Positions 17,540 to 26,543 are shown, counted from the first letter of the stretch. The stretch is DNA of 64,000 nt from Paracoccus aestuariivivens (GCF_009711225.1 NZ_WMIE01000002.1:186001-250000); one strand, 5' to 3'. Program-made: numbers and translations. The notes: generated by a model from the sequence alone, not told the origin.

Positions 17540-18781
17540 TCAGCCGTCCGAGGGGGTCTTGTCCTTGGGGTCGCCTTGCGCAGGCGCAGCGTCGCTTCCG
17601 GCGGCTTCTTCGGCTTTGGCAGGCGCTGCTGCACCTTCCGGCGCGGTGGCCTGACGTTCTTCCGGATTCACCGGCATGCCGGGGCCTATGCGCTGCACGC
17701 CCTCGACAATCAGGCGGTCACCGTCGTTTAGCCCTTCGCTTACGACCCAATTATTGCCCATGTCCTGCAGGATGGTCAGTTCGCGCTGCTCGACCTGATT
17801 TTCGGCGTTGACCACAAGCGCGATCGGCTGGCCACGGCGGTCGCGGGCGACGCCCTCTTGCGGTGCAAGGATGACGTTTTGCGCTTTTGCCTGCTGGACG
17901 ACGGCTTGGACATACATCCCGGGCAGAAGGATGTGGTCGGGATTGGCAAAGGCCAGACGCAGGGTGATGACGCCGGTCGTTTCGTTCACATAGGGTTCGG
18001 CGGCAGTCAGGGTGCCGGTTTCGGTATAGTCCGAGCCATCGGCAAGGCGCAGCATCACGGTGCGGTCGGGTTGCTGGTCGGCGGCTTTGGTCGCCACTTC
18101 GCGGCGCCAGCGGATCACCTCGGCAGCGGATTGCGTCACGTCAACATGGACGGGATCGAGGGTGCGGATCACGGCCAGCGGATTGGCTTGCGAGGCGGTA
18201 ACCAGAGCGCCTTGGCTGGTTTGCGCAAGGCCTATCTCTCCATCCAGCTCGGCGCGGATGGTTGTGCGGTCAAGTTCGATATTGGCGGTCCGCAGCAGTG
18301 CTTCGGCCACCTCCACGGCCGCATCGGCAGCGTCCCGCGCGGCAATGGCGCTTTCGCTGGTGCTTTCGCTGGCCACGCGGCGGTCGCGCAGGGTCGCGAC
18401 ACGATCGGCTTCGCTGCGGGCGTTCAGTGCCTGAGCGCGGGCTTGCGCCACGGCGGCCTCGGCTTGGGCGACGGCAGCTTCATAGGTGGTCTTGTCGATG
18501 CGGAACAGCGGATCGCCTACCTTGACGCGTCTACCTTCGTCGAAAAGCCGTTCGGCGACAATGCCGTTGACCTGCGGCCGGACCTCGGCCTCGGCCGATG
18601 CGGTGACACGACCGGGCAGGGTGGTTGTCAGTGTCACATCCTGCGAATGCAGCGTAACGACGGTGACTGTCGGAGGCGGCGCGTTGCCCGGCGGTTGCTG
18701 CGCGGCCGCCAACGAGGGAAACAGCCCCGCCGCGAGCGGCAGGAAGACGGAAAGGGCTATCCCGCGCTTGAGCGCTGACAT
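17540..18781 (-). CDS. RND efflux periplasmic adaptor (AcrA/MexE-like membrane fusion protein)
   Basis: The 413-residue protein has a Sec signal peptide (cleavage likely after LAAAQ) without a lipobox cysteine, unlike AcrA of E. coli. Then come a biotinyl-lipoyl-like half domain (GRVTASAEAEVRPQVNGIV), an alanine-rich alpha-helical hairpin at about 95-165, and the second half domain with LDGEIG, plus beta-barrel and membrane-proximal parts ending in VQRIGPGMPV. The C-terminal 45 residues are low-complexity Ala/Pro/Glu. It is the first gene of the efflux operon and should bridge the pump to an outer-membrane channel. No local repressor gene of TetR type is adjacent. Confidence 0.95.
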   Translation of the reverse strand: MSALKRGIALSVFLPLAAGLFPSLAAAQQPPGNAPPPTVTVVTLHSQDVTLTTTLPGRVTASAEAEVRPQVNGIVAERLFDEGRRVKVGDPLFRIDKTTYEAAVAQAEAAVAQARAQALNARSEADRVATLRDRRVASESTSESAIAARDAADAAVEVAEALLRTANIELDRTTIRAELDGEIGLAQTSQGALVTASQANPLAVIRTLDPVHVDVTQSAAEVIRWRREVATKAADQQPDRTVMLRLADGSDYTETGTLTAAEPYVNETTGVITLRLAFANPDHILLPGMYVQAVVQQAKAQNVILAPQEGVARDRRGQPIALVVNAENQVEQRELTILQDMGNNWVVSEGLNDGDRLIVEGVQRIGPGMPVNPEERQATAPEGAAAPAKAEEAAGSDAAPAQGDPKDKTPSDG

Positions 18782-19021
18782 GTTCTTGCTCCGGGGCTTG
18801 TGCTGACCTTAGTGGTAATAACGATTGTTTGATGGCGATGATCAATCCCAAATTGCAGGATGCGGGCCGAGTCCTGTCATGTCCACGTCCGAAATGTGAC
18901 CAACTTGCCACCTGCTTGGCACCCGTGCCGTCAGGTGGGCAACCGCGATCAGGGCCGATGGCGAGCCGCCGCGAATTGGGGTTGCAGGAGGGATCGGGCA
19001 GATGGTATCGGATGCAGCGAC

Positions 19022-19095
19022 GCGGGTGTAGCTCAATGGTAGAGCCGCAGCTTCCCAAGCTGATGACGAGGGTTCGATTCCCTTCACCCGCTCCA
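19022..19095 (+). tRNA. tRNA-Gly (anticodon CCC)
   Basis: A 74-base cloverleaf with encoded CCA. The acceptor stem is GCGGGTG / CACCCGC, the anticodon loop TTCCCAA and the T-arm GAGGGTTCGATTCCCTT closely match E. coli glyU. It stands alone between the divergent efflux adaptor gene and the convergent DUF1489 gene. Confidence 0.97.
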
Positions 19096-19256
19096 GATTC
19101 TCCGATTTTCCCAGTGGCCCGTGCAGGCAAAAGCCGAGGCAATCCGCTGCCGTCTGCACGGCGGTTGGCCGAGCTAGGCTTCGGGCAGCACGCCGAGCCA
19201 CGCCTCGGACAAACAGTCACCCGGTTAGCAGTCGAGCTATAGTTTGCGCTTCCAGA

Positions 19257-19679
19257 TCAGCGCAGACCCATTTCGGCCAGTGCGCGGGCGATTTCGGGCG
19301 GCAGGCTGGGTTCCTCGGCGCGATCCGACGGTAGATCCGGCGGGGCGTCCGTGGCACTCAGATAGCGCCAACCCTGAAACGGTCGGCGCGGTACGGCTGC
19401 GGTGCGGACAAGGCCGGGATCAAGGATCAGCGTGCAACGGCGGATGCCATCCTCGCCTTCGGCCTCGTCAAGGCGCAGGATACGCTGGCGGGCTTGCATG
19501 ACCCCTTTGAACACCCAGTAGATCGAGCCGCCATCCAGCAGTTCGGCCTCGCGCTTGGGCCACATGCGGGTCACGTGCTGGGCAGGTTTGCCCTGCCAGC
19601 GGTGGCGCTGCCATTCGTCGAGTTCTGCCGGACTGTCGCATCCGACGCATAGCTTGATCAGGTGAAGGGTCTTGCTCAT
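19257..19679 (-). CDS. DUF1489 family protein
   Basis: This 140-residue protein begins MSKTLHLIKLCVGCDS and matches the alphaproteobacterial DUF1489 family, of unknown function. Recognisable blocks are the KLCVGCDS start, the WPKREAELLDGGSIYWV segment, RQRILRLDE and the end-region FQGWRYL. It appears cytosolic, without signal or membrane segments. The two N-terminal cysteines are not part of an obvious metal site. The start at ATG 19679 fits the family; the open frame reaches 19769 but the extra residues are not conserved-looking and overlap the promoter of the divergent MFS gene. Confidence 0.85.
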   Translation of the reverse strand: MSKTLHLIKLCVGCDSPAELDEWQRHRWQGKPAQHVTRMWPKREAELLDGGSIYWVFKGVMQARQRILRLDEAEGEDGIRRCTLILDPGLVRTAAVPRRPFQGWRYLSATDAPPDLPSDRAEEPSLPPEIARALAEMGLR

Positions 19680-19781
19680 GCCTGAGATATATCCCCCACG
19701 CGGGAATGTGCAACGTCGCGACCTTGCGCCCTGTGGATAACAAGCGTAGGCCCGCCCGTATTCTTGCAAATAGAGGGGAAC

Positions 19782-20996
19782 ATGTCCGAACAGGTCGCAC
19801 CGTCTGAACCAAGGCAGTCCCAGTTTGAATTCATCGCGATGTTGGCGCTTGTTTTGGCGGTCATCGCGTTTTCCATCGATTCGATGTTGCCGGCGCTGCC
19901 CGAGATTGCACAGGCCCTAAGTCCGGATAACGTCAATCGCGCCCAGTTGGTCCTGACCGCCTTCGTGGGTGGCATGGGAGTTGGGGTCTTTGTCGCCGGT
20001 CCGCTTTCCGACGCCTATGGGCGCAAGCCGATCATCACGCTGGGTTTTGCGATCTATGCGCTGGCCTCTTTGGTCGCGATTTTTGCCAATTCGCTAGAGA
20101 TGCTGCTGATATCGCGATTCGTGCAGGGGCTTGGCGCAGCCGGGCCGCGGATCGTGTCACAGGCGCTTGTGCGCGACCTGTATCAGGGCCGCGAAATGGC
20201 GCGGATCACCAGCTTTGTCATGATGATCTTTATTCTTGTCCCTGCAATCGCGCCTTCACTTGGGGCCGTCGTCATCCATTTCGTGGGCTGGCACGGGATC
20301 TTCGGGTCTTTCATCCTGCTCGCGCTGGTCGGCTCACTGTGGCTGAACCTGCGGCAAGCCGAGACGCTGCCGCCCGCACGCCGCCGCCCGCTGAATATCT
20401 CGAACCTAGCCGCTTCGGCGCGCGAAGTGATGGGGAACAGGCAGGTGCAACTGGTCACGATCGTCATGACGCTGGGCTTTGGCCAGATGTTCGCGCTGCT
20501 CAGTTCGGCACAGCAGCTGTTTTCCGAGGCATATCACAAAGGCGCGCAATTCCCGATGTGGTTCGCGGCAATGGCGCTGTTGTCGGGCATCGGGACGGTG
20601 CTGAATGCGCGCTACGTCGTGCGTCTGGGAATGCGTCGGATCGTGACGGCGGCCTATGCGATGCAGGTCGTCGTCTCGTTGGTCATGACGGTGCTGGTGA
20701 TGGGTGGTCTATTGCCCGAGGCATTGCGCTTTCCGGCCTTCTTCATCTGGGCCGTCAGCGTATTCTTCATGGCCGGCGTGACCTTTGGCAATCTGAATGC
20801 CATGGCGTTGCAGCGCATGGGCCATGTCGCGGGAATGGCTGCGTCGGTCATCGCGGCGGTTTCGACCATTGGGGCCGTGATGATCGCCGCGCCGATCGGG
20901 TTGCTGTACGACGGGACCGCTCAACCGATCATTCTGGCGACGCTGATCTGTTCGGCTTTGGCCCTGCTGCTGATGCGACGGATTGAAGAGGTCTAG
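19782..20996 (+). CDS. Bcr/CflA-family MFS multidrug exporter
   Basis: The 404-residue protein has 12 predicted membrane helices and the major facilitator loop motif GPLSDAYGRKPI after helix 2. The helix 4-5 region RFVQGLGAAGPRIVSQALVRD is characteristic of the Bcr/CflA subfamily, which exports bicyclomycin, chloramphenicol or other small molecules by proton antiport. ATG 19782 is chosen because GAGGGGAA lies directly upstream. The gene is divergent from DUF1489 and is closed by a strong terminator, so it is monocistronic. The true substrate is unknown. Confidence 0.92.
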   Translation: MSEQVAPSEPRQSQFEFIAMLALVLAVIAFSIDSMLPALPEIAQALSPDNVNRAQLVLTAFVGGMGVGVFVAGPLSDAYGRKPIITLGFAIYALASLVAIFANSLEMLLISRFVQGLGAAGPRIVSQALVRDLYQGREMARITSFVMMIFILVPAIAPSLGAVVIHFVGWHGIFGSFILLALVGSLWLNLRQAETLPPARRRPLNISNLAASAREVMGNRQVQLVTIVMTLGFGQMFALLSSAQQLFSEAYHKGAQFPMWFAAMALLSGIGTVLNARYVVRLGMRRIVTAAYAMQVVVSLVMTVLVMGGLLPEALRFPAFFIWAVSVFFMAGVTFGNLNAMALQRMGHVAGMAASVIAAVSTIGAVMIAAPIGLLYDGTAQPIILATLICSALALLLMRRIEEV

Positions 20997-21002
20997 GGAT
21001 CG

Positions 21003-21023
21003 GGGCGCTTCGGCGCCCTTTTT
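21003..21023 (+). terminator. Intrinsic terminator of the MFS gene
   Basis: GGGCGC (21003-21008), a TTCG tetraloop and GCGCCC (21013-21018) are followed by TTTTT, 6 bases after the MFS stop codon. The very stable cTTCGg loop is typical. Confidence 0.88.
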
Positions 21024-21048
21024 CTTTCGATATGTCAGGGGAAAGAAG

Positions 21049-21123
21049 TGGCAGCCCGTAGGGGAGTCGAACCCCTCTTTTCAGGTTGAAAACCTGACGT
21101 CCTAACCGATAGACGAACGGGCC
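21049..21123 (-). tRNA. tRNA-Glu (anticodon TTC), copy 1
   Basis: A 75-base cloverleaf with encoded CCA. The acceptor stem is GGCCCGT / ACGGGCT with a G1-U72 wobble, the anticodon loop is TTTTCAA and the T-arm AGGGGTTCGACTCCCCT is canonical. It is identical to the copy 276 bases to the right. Confidence 0.97.
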
Positions 21124-21261
21124 ACTTTCTGTTTCCGCTTGGCTGTGCCCTGCGGTGTGAGGCGGTATCTAGGCCAGCTTCCCTGAAGCCGCAAGAGTCA
21201 TTTTCACAGTTTCTGTGGGTAAGTCGAATTATTTTTGACGCGACTTAAATGCCGGCAATGA

Positions 21262-21297
21262 AAAGAAAAAACGCCGTCGATCATCAAGATCGCGGCG
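21262..21297 (-). terminator. Intrinsic terminator after tRNA-Glu copy 2
   Basis: Read on the minus strand, ACGCCG-CGATC pairs with GATCG-A-CGGCGT around a short loop with one bulged base and is followed by TTTTTTCTTTT. It lies 28 bases after the 3' end of tRNA-Glu copy 2, so the two tRNA-Glu genes are probably separate transcription units. Confidence 0.8.
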
Positions 21298-21324
21298 TAC
21301 AGCCTGGTGTCAGACTAAAGGAAG

Positions 21325-21399
21325 TGGCAGCCCGTAGGGGAGTCGAACCCCTCTTTTCAGGTTGAAAACCTGACGTCCTAACCGATAGACGAACGGGCC
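21325..21399 (-). tRNA. tRNA-Glu (anticodon TTC), copy 2
   Basis: Identical in sequence to copy 1, including CCA. The 5' flank (21400-21455) is also similar to that of copy 1, showing that gene and promoter region were duplicated together. Confidence 0.97.
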
Positions 21400-21521
21400 A
21401 CTTTCTGTTTCCGCCGGGTTGTACCCTGCGGCGTGGGGCGGTGTTTAGGGCAGGCTCGCGGTACCTGCAAGCGGAAAAACGACAAGCCGATGAAGTTTTT
21501 TCACGAATACCGCGAGGCGCC

Positions 21522-23267
21522 TCAATTCACTGCTGCAGCATCGTCCAGACGCAGGCGGACACGCTCGCGCCCGCCCCATTGCGACAGTTCAAGCTTGCCT
21601 GCCAGATGGAAGCGACGGCCTTTGGCCCCGATTAGCGCAGGCCCCAGCGGTCCGGTCATCGCGCCCCATGCGACGGCCTCAATCGGGGCGCTGCCGGGGC
21701 TGCGGAAGCGCAGGCGCAGGTGGCTGTCCCCCATTGTGGAAACGCTGTCGACCATCTGGTCGGCAAATGCGAATCTGGGGGCAGGGGCGGCCTGACCGAA
21801 GGGACCGGCCTTCTCGAGCAGTTGCATCAGTTCAACGGTGGCGCCTGCCGGATCCAGCAGGCCCGAGATCCGCAACTCTCCAGCACCTGATCGTTCGGCC
21901 ATTTCGCGCGACAGCAGTTCCGAGAGGCGTTCCATTGCGACGGGAATCAGGGCCTCTTCAACGGTCAGGCCCGCAGCCATGGCGTGGCCGCCGCCTTTCA
22001 GCAGCAGCCCTTCGGCGGCAAGGCGATGGATGGCGCGGCCCAGATCCACCCCCGGAACCGAGCGCGCCGAGCCTTTGCCGATCCCGTGATCGACGCCGAT
22101 CACGACCGAAGGCAGGTTCGTCGCCTCTTTCACGCGGGCGGCGACGATGCCGACCACACCCGGATGCCAGCCTTCGCCAGCCGCCCATGAGACAAGGCTT
22201 TCGCCGCTGCGTGCTTCGATCTGGGCTAGGGCCGCTTCGCGAACGGCGGCTTCGATGGCGCGACGGTCGCGGTTCAGATCCTCAAGCTGGGCGGCAAGGC
22301 GTTCGGCCTGTGCCGGATCGGTGCAGGACAGACACAACGCACCCAGATCGGCTTTGCCGACGCGGCCTCCGGCATTGATACGCGGACCCAGAAGGAAGCC
22401 CAGATGAAATGCCGTCGGTGCCGAATCAAGGCGCGCGACATCGGATAGCGCGATCAACCCTGGCCGCTCGCGCCGTGCCATCACCGTCAGGCCCTGACGG
22501 ACAAATGCACGATTCACGCCAATCAGCGGCGCGACATCGGCCACGGTCGCCAGCGCCACAAGATCCAGCAACGAGATCAGATCGGGTTGGGGCTGCCCGC
22601 TTTCGCGCAACAAGCGATTGCATTGCACCAAGGTCAGGAAAACGACGCCTGCAGCGCAAAGATGCCCCAGTGCGCCATCCTCGTCCTGACGGTTGGGGTT
22701 TACGACAGCCAGAACAGGGGGAAGCGTCTCGCCGCCCTGGTGGTGGTCCAGTACGATCACGTCGCGCGGAGCGGCGGCGGCCAATGCCTCGTGGCTCAGC
22801 GTGCCGCAATCGACGCAGATGATGAGGTCGTGATTCTTGGCCAGTCCCGTGATGGCAGGGACATTCGGGCCGTAGCCCTCGTCGATGCGGTCGGGGATAT
22901 ACAACGTGGCCGCCAAGCCTTGCTGGCGCAGCCAGTCGATCAACAGCGCCGCCGATGAGCCGCCGTCCACATCGTAATCGGCAAAGATCGCGATCCGCTC
23001 GCGTTTCAGGACCGCTGTGACGATACGCTCGGCAGCCTTGTCCATGTCGCGAAGGGTCAGCGGGTCGGGAAGCAGGTCGCGCAGCTTGGGGTCAAGATAG
23101 GACTGGGCCTCGGGCGCGGCCACGCCGCGTGCCGCCAGAACGCGGCTGACGGGCAGGGGTATGCGGCTGTCCTGGGCAAGCGCCTCGGCGGCGCGGTCCA
23201 GCGTGGCATCGGGACCGCGCCAGAAACGGCCGGTCAGTGACGAGTCTACGGAAAGAAAAGCGGTCAT
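21522..23267 (-). CDS. recJ: Single-stranded-DNA-specific exonuclease RecJ
   Basis: RecJ degrades single-stranded DNA 5' to 3' in recombination (RecFOR), base excision and mismatch repair. The 581-residue protein shows the DHH phosphoesterase motifs: ADYDVDG near residue 97, CVDCG, and LDHHQ near 172, followed by DLVALATVADVAPL. The DHHA1 domain carries KGGGHAMAAG, and a C-terminal OB-fold region ends GRERVRLRLDDA. Length matches the family. It begins 50 bp after glpX on the same strand, an arrangement common in Rhodobacteraceae, so the two are probably cotranscribed. Confidence 0.96.
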   Translation of the reverse strand: MTAFLSVDSSLTGRFWRGPDATLDRAAEALAQDSRIPLPVSRVLAARGVAAPEAQSYLDPKLRDLLPDPLTLRDMDKAAERIVTAVLKRERIAIFADYDVDGGSSAALLIDWLRQQGLAATLYIPDRIDEGYGPNVPAITGLAKNHDLIICVDCGTLSHEALAAAAPRDVIVLDHHQGGETLPPVLAVVNPNRQDEDGALGHLCAAGVVFLTLVQCNRLLRESGQPQPDLISLLDLVALATVADVAPLIGVNRAFVRQGLTVMARRERPGLIALSDVARLDSAPTAFHLGFLLGPRINAGGRVGKADLGALCLSCTDPAQAERLAAQLEDLNRDRRAIEAAVREAALAQIEARSGESLVSWAAGEGWHPGVVGIVAARVKEATNLPSVVIGVDHGIGKGSARSVPGVDLGRAIHRLAAEGLLLKGGGHAMAAGLTVEEALIPVAMERLSELLSREMAERSGAGELRISGLLDPAGATVELMQLLEKAGPFGQAAPAPRFAFADQMVDSVSTMGDSHLRLRFRSPGSAPIEAVAWGAMTGPLGPALIGAKGRRFHLAGKLELSQWGGRERVRLRLDDAAAVN

Positions 23268-23317
23268 GGGTGCTTGTCCCCCATGACCGCCTTTCGTTCA
23301 AGTGCGCAGAGTCCGGT

Positions 23318-24283
23318 TTACTTGATCGGGTTGCGATAGATCATGCGGCGGACCGAACCGGTTTTCGAGCGCATGAGAATCGTTTCGGTCTGCAGGAAGC
23401 CCGGCTCGCGCTTGACGCCCGCCACGATCGAGCCATTGGTGACGCCGGTTGCGGCAAAGATCACGTCTGCGGTCACCAGTTCGTCGCGCGAATAGATGCG
23501 GTCCAGATCGGTGATCCCGGCCTTGTAGGCGCGGCCTTTTTCGTCGTCGTTGCGGAACAGCAGCTTGCCCCACATCTGGCCGCCCATGCATTTCAGCGCG
23601 GATGCGGCCAGAACCCCCTCGGGGGCGCCGCCCGAACCCATATACATGTCGATGCCGGTCAGTTCGGCCTCGGCGCAGTGGATGACACCAGCGACGTCGC
23701 CATCGGTGATCAGGCGGATCGCTGCGCCGGTCGAGCGGACTTCGGCGATCAGATCTTCGTGACGGGGACGTTCCAGAATGCAGACGGTGATGTCGCTGTC
23801 CTGAACGCCACGGGCTTTGGCCAGCGCACGGACACGCTCGGCGGGGGACATCTCAAGGCTGACCACATCCTTGGCATAGCCCGGACCGATCGCCAGTTTC
23901 TCCATGTAGACGTCCGGCGCGTGCAGAAGCGTGCCACGCGGGGCCATGGCGATCACGGTCAGCGCGTTCGGCATGTCCTTGGCGGTCAGCGTGGTACCTT
24001 CCAGCGGGTCAAGGGCGATGTCCACTTCCGGGCCTTCGCCGGTGCCGACTTCCTCGCCGATATACAGCATCGGGGCTTCGTCGCGCTCGCCCTCGCCGAT
24101 GACGACGACGCCCTTGATGTCCAGCATGTTCAACTGTTCGCGCATGGCGTTCACGGCGGCCTGGTCGGCGGCTTTTTCGTCACCGCGACCGATCAGGCGG
24201 GCCGAAGCATGGGCAGCAGCCTCGCTGACGCGGGCCAATCCCAGAGACAGCATACGGTCGTTGAAATCCTTGGGCGGGGTCAT
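23318..24283 (-). CDS. glpX: Fructose-1,6-bisphosphatase class II
   Basis: GlpX removes the 1-phosphate of fructose 1,6-bisphosphate in gluconeogenesis. The 321-residue protein has the lithium-sensitive phosphatase metal sites: VVIGEGERDEAPML, and VDIALDPLEGTT, with the later ITDGDVAG and GSGGAPEGVLAA loops that bind substrate. Length is usual (about 320-335). It is cytosolic, with no adjacent glycerol genes, so a general gluconeogenic role is likely; some homologues also accept sedoheptulose bisphosphate. It precedes recJ in a probable two-gene unit. Confidence 0.97.
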   Translation of the reverse strand: MTPPKDFNDRMLSLGLARVSEAAAHASARLIGRGDEKAADQAAVNAMREQLNMLDIKGVVVIGEGERDEAPMLYIGEEVGTGEGPEVDIALDPLEGTTLTAKDMPNALTVIAMAPRGTLLHAPDVYMEKLAIGPGYAKDVVSLEMSPAERVRALAKARGVQDSDITVCILERPRHEDLIAEVRSTGAAIRLITDGDVAGVIHCAEAELTGIDMYMGSGGAPEGVLAASALKCMGGQMWGKLLFRNDDEKGRAYKAGITDLDRIYSRDELVTADVIFAATGVTNGSIVAGVKREPGFLQTETILMRSKTGSVRRMIYRNPIK

Positions 24284-24363
24284 CTTGAAAATCCTTGTGA
24301 TTACGGCTTGGTTGGCTTCTACGCGGCGGGTCCGAACGCGGCAAGGCTGCGTGCGCTAACGGA

Positions 24364-24615
24364 TTAGCTTTCCGCCAGCTCCAGCGCCAGCGCGTGAATT
24401 CTGGGCACAATATCGCCCAAAGTGCCATGAACCAGTCGATGTTGTGCGACCCGACCCAGTCCGGCAAATCGCGGGCTGGCCATCCGGATGCGAAAATGCG
24501 TCTCGCCTCCTTCGCGCCAACCGCCATGTCCGCGATGTCCTTCGCTTTCATCGATTATTTCCAGCCGCGAAGGCTCAAGTTCACGCAGGCGTTCCCGCAT
24601 CTCGTCGGCAATCAT
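24364..24615 (-). CDS. BolA-family protein
   Basis: The 83-residue protein has the BolA fold signature: SRLEIIDESEGHRGHGG, then THFRIRMASPRFAGLGRVAQHRLVHGTLGD, with the conserved histidine of the RLVHG helix. BolA proteins pair with monothiol glutaredoxins to handle 2Fe-2S clusters, and some act in stress-related regulation. It is divergent from a J-domain gene, with 68 bp between start codons, an arrangement often kept in alphaproteobacteria. Confidence 0.94.
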   Translation of the reverse strand: MIADEMRERLRELEPSRLEIIDESEGHRGHGGWREGGETHFRIRMASPRFAGLGRVAQHRLVHGTLGDIVPRIHALALELAES

Positions 24616-24683
24616 AAGTTAGGCCCTTTCATGTCGCGCGAAATAGCCTAAACTACGCCTCCCGATCAGGACAAGGCAGGTAA

Positions 24684-25310
24684 ATGAGCAATAGCGACCC
24701 GTTCGGCTTCGACATTTCCGCGGCCTCGGACAAGAAAAAACGGTCCAAGGGGCGGCGTGGCATGTCGGGCGCATTCGAGACGTCGACCCGCAGATGCGAC
24801 AAGGAAGGCTGCAACGAGCCCGGCCAGTATCGTGCGCCGAAATCTCCGCGCAACCTCGACGACTATTTCTGGTTCTGCAAGGACCACGTGCGCGAATACA
24901 ACCTGAACTGGAACTACTTCCAGGGTCAGTCCGAGGCCGAGTTCCAGGAGTTTCTGGACAACGCGACCGTCTGGGAACGTCCGACGAAGCCCTTTGGCCG
25001 CTCGACGCAGGAACAGAAATGGGCGCGTCACGGCATCGACGACCCGTTGGAGATTCTTGGCGCGAACGGCACCAACCCGGAAGTCCGCACCAAGGCCACC
25101 CGCAAGCTGCCGCCGACCGAACGTCGCGCGCTCGAGATCCTCGAGGCCAAGGACAGCTGGACCCGTCCCGAGATCCGCAAGCAGTATAAATCGCTGGTCA
25201 AGGATCTGCATCCCGACATGAACGGGGGCGACCGTTCGGACGAGGACCGCTTGCAGGAAGTCGTCTGGGCATGGGACCAGATCAAGGACAGCCGCAGCTT
25301 CAAGGACTGA
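24684..25310 (+). CDS. J-domain (DnaJ-like) protein
   Basis: The 208-residue cytosolic protein carries a C-terminal J-domain (about 140-205) with the essential HPD motif in LVKDLHPDMNGGD, expected to stimulate the ATPase of DnaK-type Hsp70. The N-terminal part contains a CDKEGCNEPGQYRAP segment and FCKDH, four Cys/His residues that could bind a metal. This C-terminal J-domain layout differs from DnaJ, CbpA and DjlA and is a conserved alphaproteobacterial type located next to bolA. It ends at a bidirectional terminator shared with metK. Confidence 0.92.
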   Translation: MSNSDPFGFDISAASDKKKRSKGRRGMSGAFETSTRRCDKEGCNEPGQYRAPKSPRNLDDYFWFCKDHVREYNLNWNYFQGQSEAEFQEFLDNATVWERPTKPFGRSTQEQKWARHGIDDPLEILGANGTNPEVRTKATRKLPPTERRALEILEAKDSWTRPEIRKQYKSLVKDLHPDMNGGDRSDEDRLQEVVWAWDQIKDSRSFKD

Positions 25311-25325
25311 TGCGCGGCACATGAA

Positions 25326-25355
25326 AAAGGCCCGGAGCATGCTCCGGGCCTTTTC
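25326..25355. terminator. Bidirectional terminator between the J-domain gene and metK
   Basis: A 10-bp perfect stem GGCCCGGAGC / GCTCCGGGCC (25329-25338 with 25341-25350) has AAAAA on the left and TTTT on the right, serving both converging genes. Confidence 0.88.
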
Positions 25356-25371
25356 TATTTGTCTACTGCGA

Positions 25372-26538
25372 TCAAAGTTCGCGCTTCAGCGCCTCGGCAA
25401 GATCGGTACGCTCCCACGAGAAGCCGCCATCGGCCTCGGGCTCGCGGCCGAAATGGCCATAAGCCGCCGTGCGGCGATAGATCGGGCGGCACAGGTCAAG
25501 ATGCTCGCGGATGCCGCGGGGCGTCAGGTCCATGGCACGCGAGATGGCGCGTTCGATTTCCGCCTCGGGGACCTCGCTGGTGCCGAAAGTATCGGCGTAG
25601 ATCGACAGCGGTTTCGCCACGCCGATTGCATAGCTCAGCTGGATCACGCATTTGCGGGCAAGACCTGCCGCGACGACATTCTTCGCCAGATAGCGCGCGG
25701 CATAGGCCGCCGAGCGGTCCACCTTGGTCGGGTCTTTGCCCGAGAACGCGCCGCCGCCATGCGGGGCAGCCCCGCCATAGGTATCGACGATGATCTTGCG
25801 GCCCGTCAGGCCCGCGTCGCCGTCAGGTCCGCCGATCACGAAGGTACCGGTCGGATTGACCCACCATTCGGTATTCTCGGTCAGCCATTCGGCGGGCAGA
25901 ACCTCGCGGATATAGGGTTCGACGATGGCGCGGATATCGTCCGAGGTTTGCTCGACGTCGCGGTGCTGGTGCGACAGGACCAGACTCGTCACCTCGACCG
26001 GCTTGCCGTTTTCATAGCGCAGGCTGATCTGCGATTTCGCGTCGGGACCCAGCATCGGCTCGGCACCGGATTTGCGAGCCTCGGCCAGACGACGCAGGAT
26101 CGCATGCGAATACTGGATCGGGGCGGGCATCAGTTCGGGCGTTTCATCTACGGCAAAGCCGAACATGATGCCCTGATCGCCTGCACCGTCGCGGTCGACG
26201 CCCTGACTGATATGGGCGGATTGCTCGTGCAGGTAGTTATGGACGTGGCAGGTGTTCCAGTGGAACTTTTCCTGCTCGTAGCCGATGTCGCGAATGGTAT
26301 CGCGGGCGATCTGACCAATGCGGCCCATATACTCGCCCAGCTTTTTCTGGTCGGTCAGTCCGATTTCGCCACCGATCACGACAGTTCCGGTGGTGGCGAA
26401 AGTCTCGCAGGCCACACGGGCGGCCGGATCCTCGGCCAGCAGCGCGTCCAGCACCGCATCCGAGATCTGGTCGCACAATTTATCGGGGTGCCCCTCGGAG
26501 ACGGATTCCGAGGTGAACACATAGTTCTGTCTGGCCAT
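25372..26538 (-). CDS. metK: S-adenosylmethionine synthetase
   Basis: MetK makes S-adenosylmethionine from methionine and ATP. The 388-residue protein begins [21 protein letters not shown], has the ATP-binding [10 protein letters not shown] and the P-loop-like [22 protein letters not shown] 26538 is chosen on the family start and on GGAG 8 bases upstream; this same GGAG is part of the riboswitch described next, so translation is expected to fall when product is abundant. Lnt lies 70 bp upstream on the same strand. It converges on the J-domain gene. Confidence 0.98.
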   Translation of the reverse strand: MARQNYVFTSESVSEGHPDKLCDQISDAVLDALLAEDPAARVACETFATTGTVVIGGEIGLTDQKKLGEYMGRIGQIARDTIRDIGYEQEKFHWNTCHVHNYLHEQSAHISQGVDRDGAGDQGIMFGFAVDETPELMPAPIQYSHAILRRLAEARKSGAEPMLGPDAKSQISLRYENGKPVEVTSLVLSHQHRDVEQTSDDIRAIVEPYIREVLPAEWLTENTEWWVNPTGTFVIGGPDGDAGLTGRKIIVDTYGGAAPHGGGAFSGKDPTKVDRSAAYAARYLAKNVVAAGLARKCVIQLSYAIGVAKPLSIYADTFGTSEVPEAEIERAISRAMDLTPRGIREHLDLCRPIYRRTAAYGHFGREPEADGGFSWERTDLAEALKREL

Positions 26539-26543
26539 TGAAG

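Larger units (their letters stand above)
21049..21455. repeat. Tandem duplication containing tRNA-Glu and its upstream region
   Basis: The segment starting AAGTGGCAGCCCG and running through the tRNA into CCACTTTCTGTTTCCG occurs twice, 276 bases apart (starts near 21046 and 21322). Similarity continues beyond the tRNA 5' end, where TGCCCTGCGGTGTGAGGCGG in one copy matches TACCCTGCGGCGTGGGGCGG in the other, then fades. The tRNA part is perfect while flanks have diverged. Confidence 0.8.

Noticed and set aside
16102..17811. 569-codon open frame on the plus strand
   Set aside because: Antisense to the RND transporter and adaptor genes; composition is His/Arg/Asp-rich as expected of a shadow frame.
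18829..19242. 137-codon open frame on the plus strand
   Set aside because: It runs through tRNA-Gly, giving the typical shadow peptide of a tRNA.
21049..21399. Possible attachment site or integrated element between the two tRNA-Glu copies
   Set aside because: The 200-bp spacer contains only a terminator and AT-rich flank, with no integrase or cargo; a simple tandem duplication explains it.
25321..26541. 406-codon open frame on the plus strand
   Set aside because: Antisense to metK, starting inside the bidirectional terminator.
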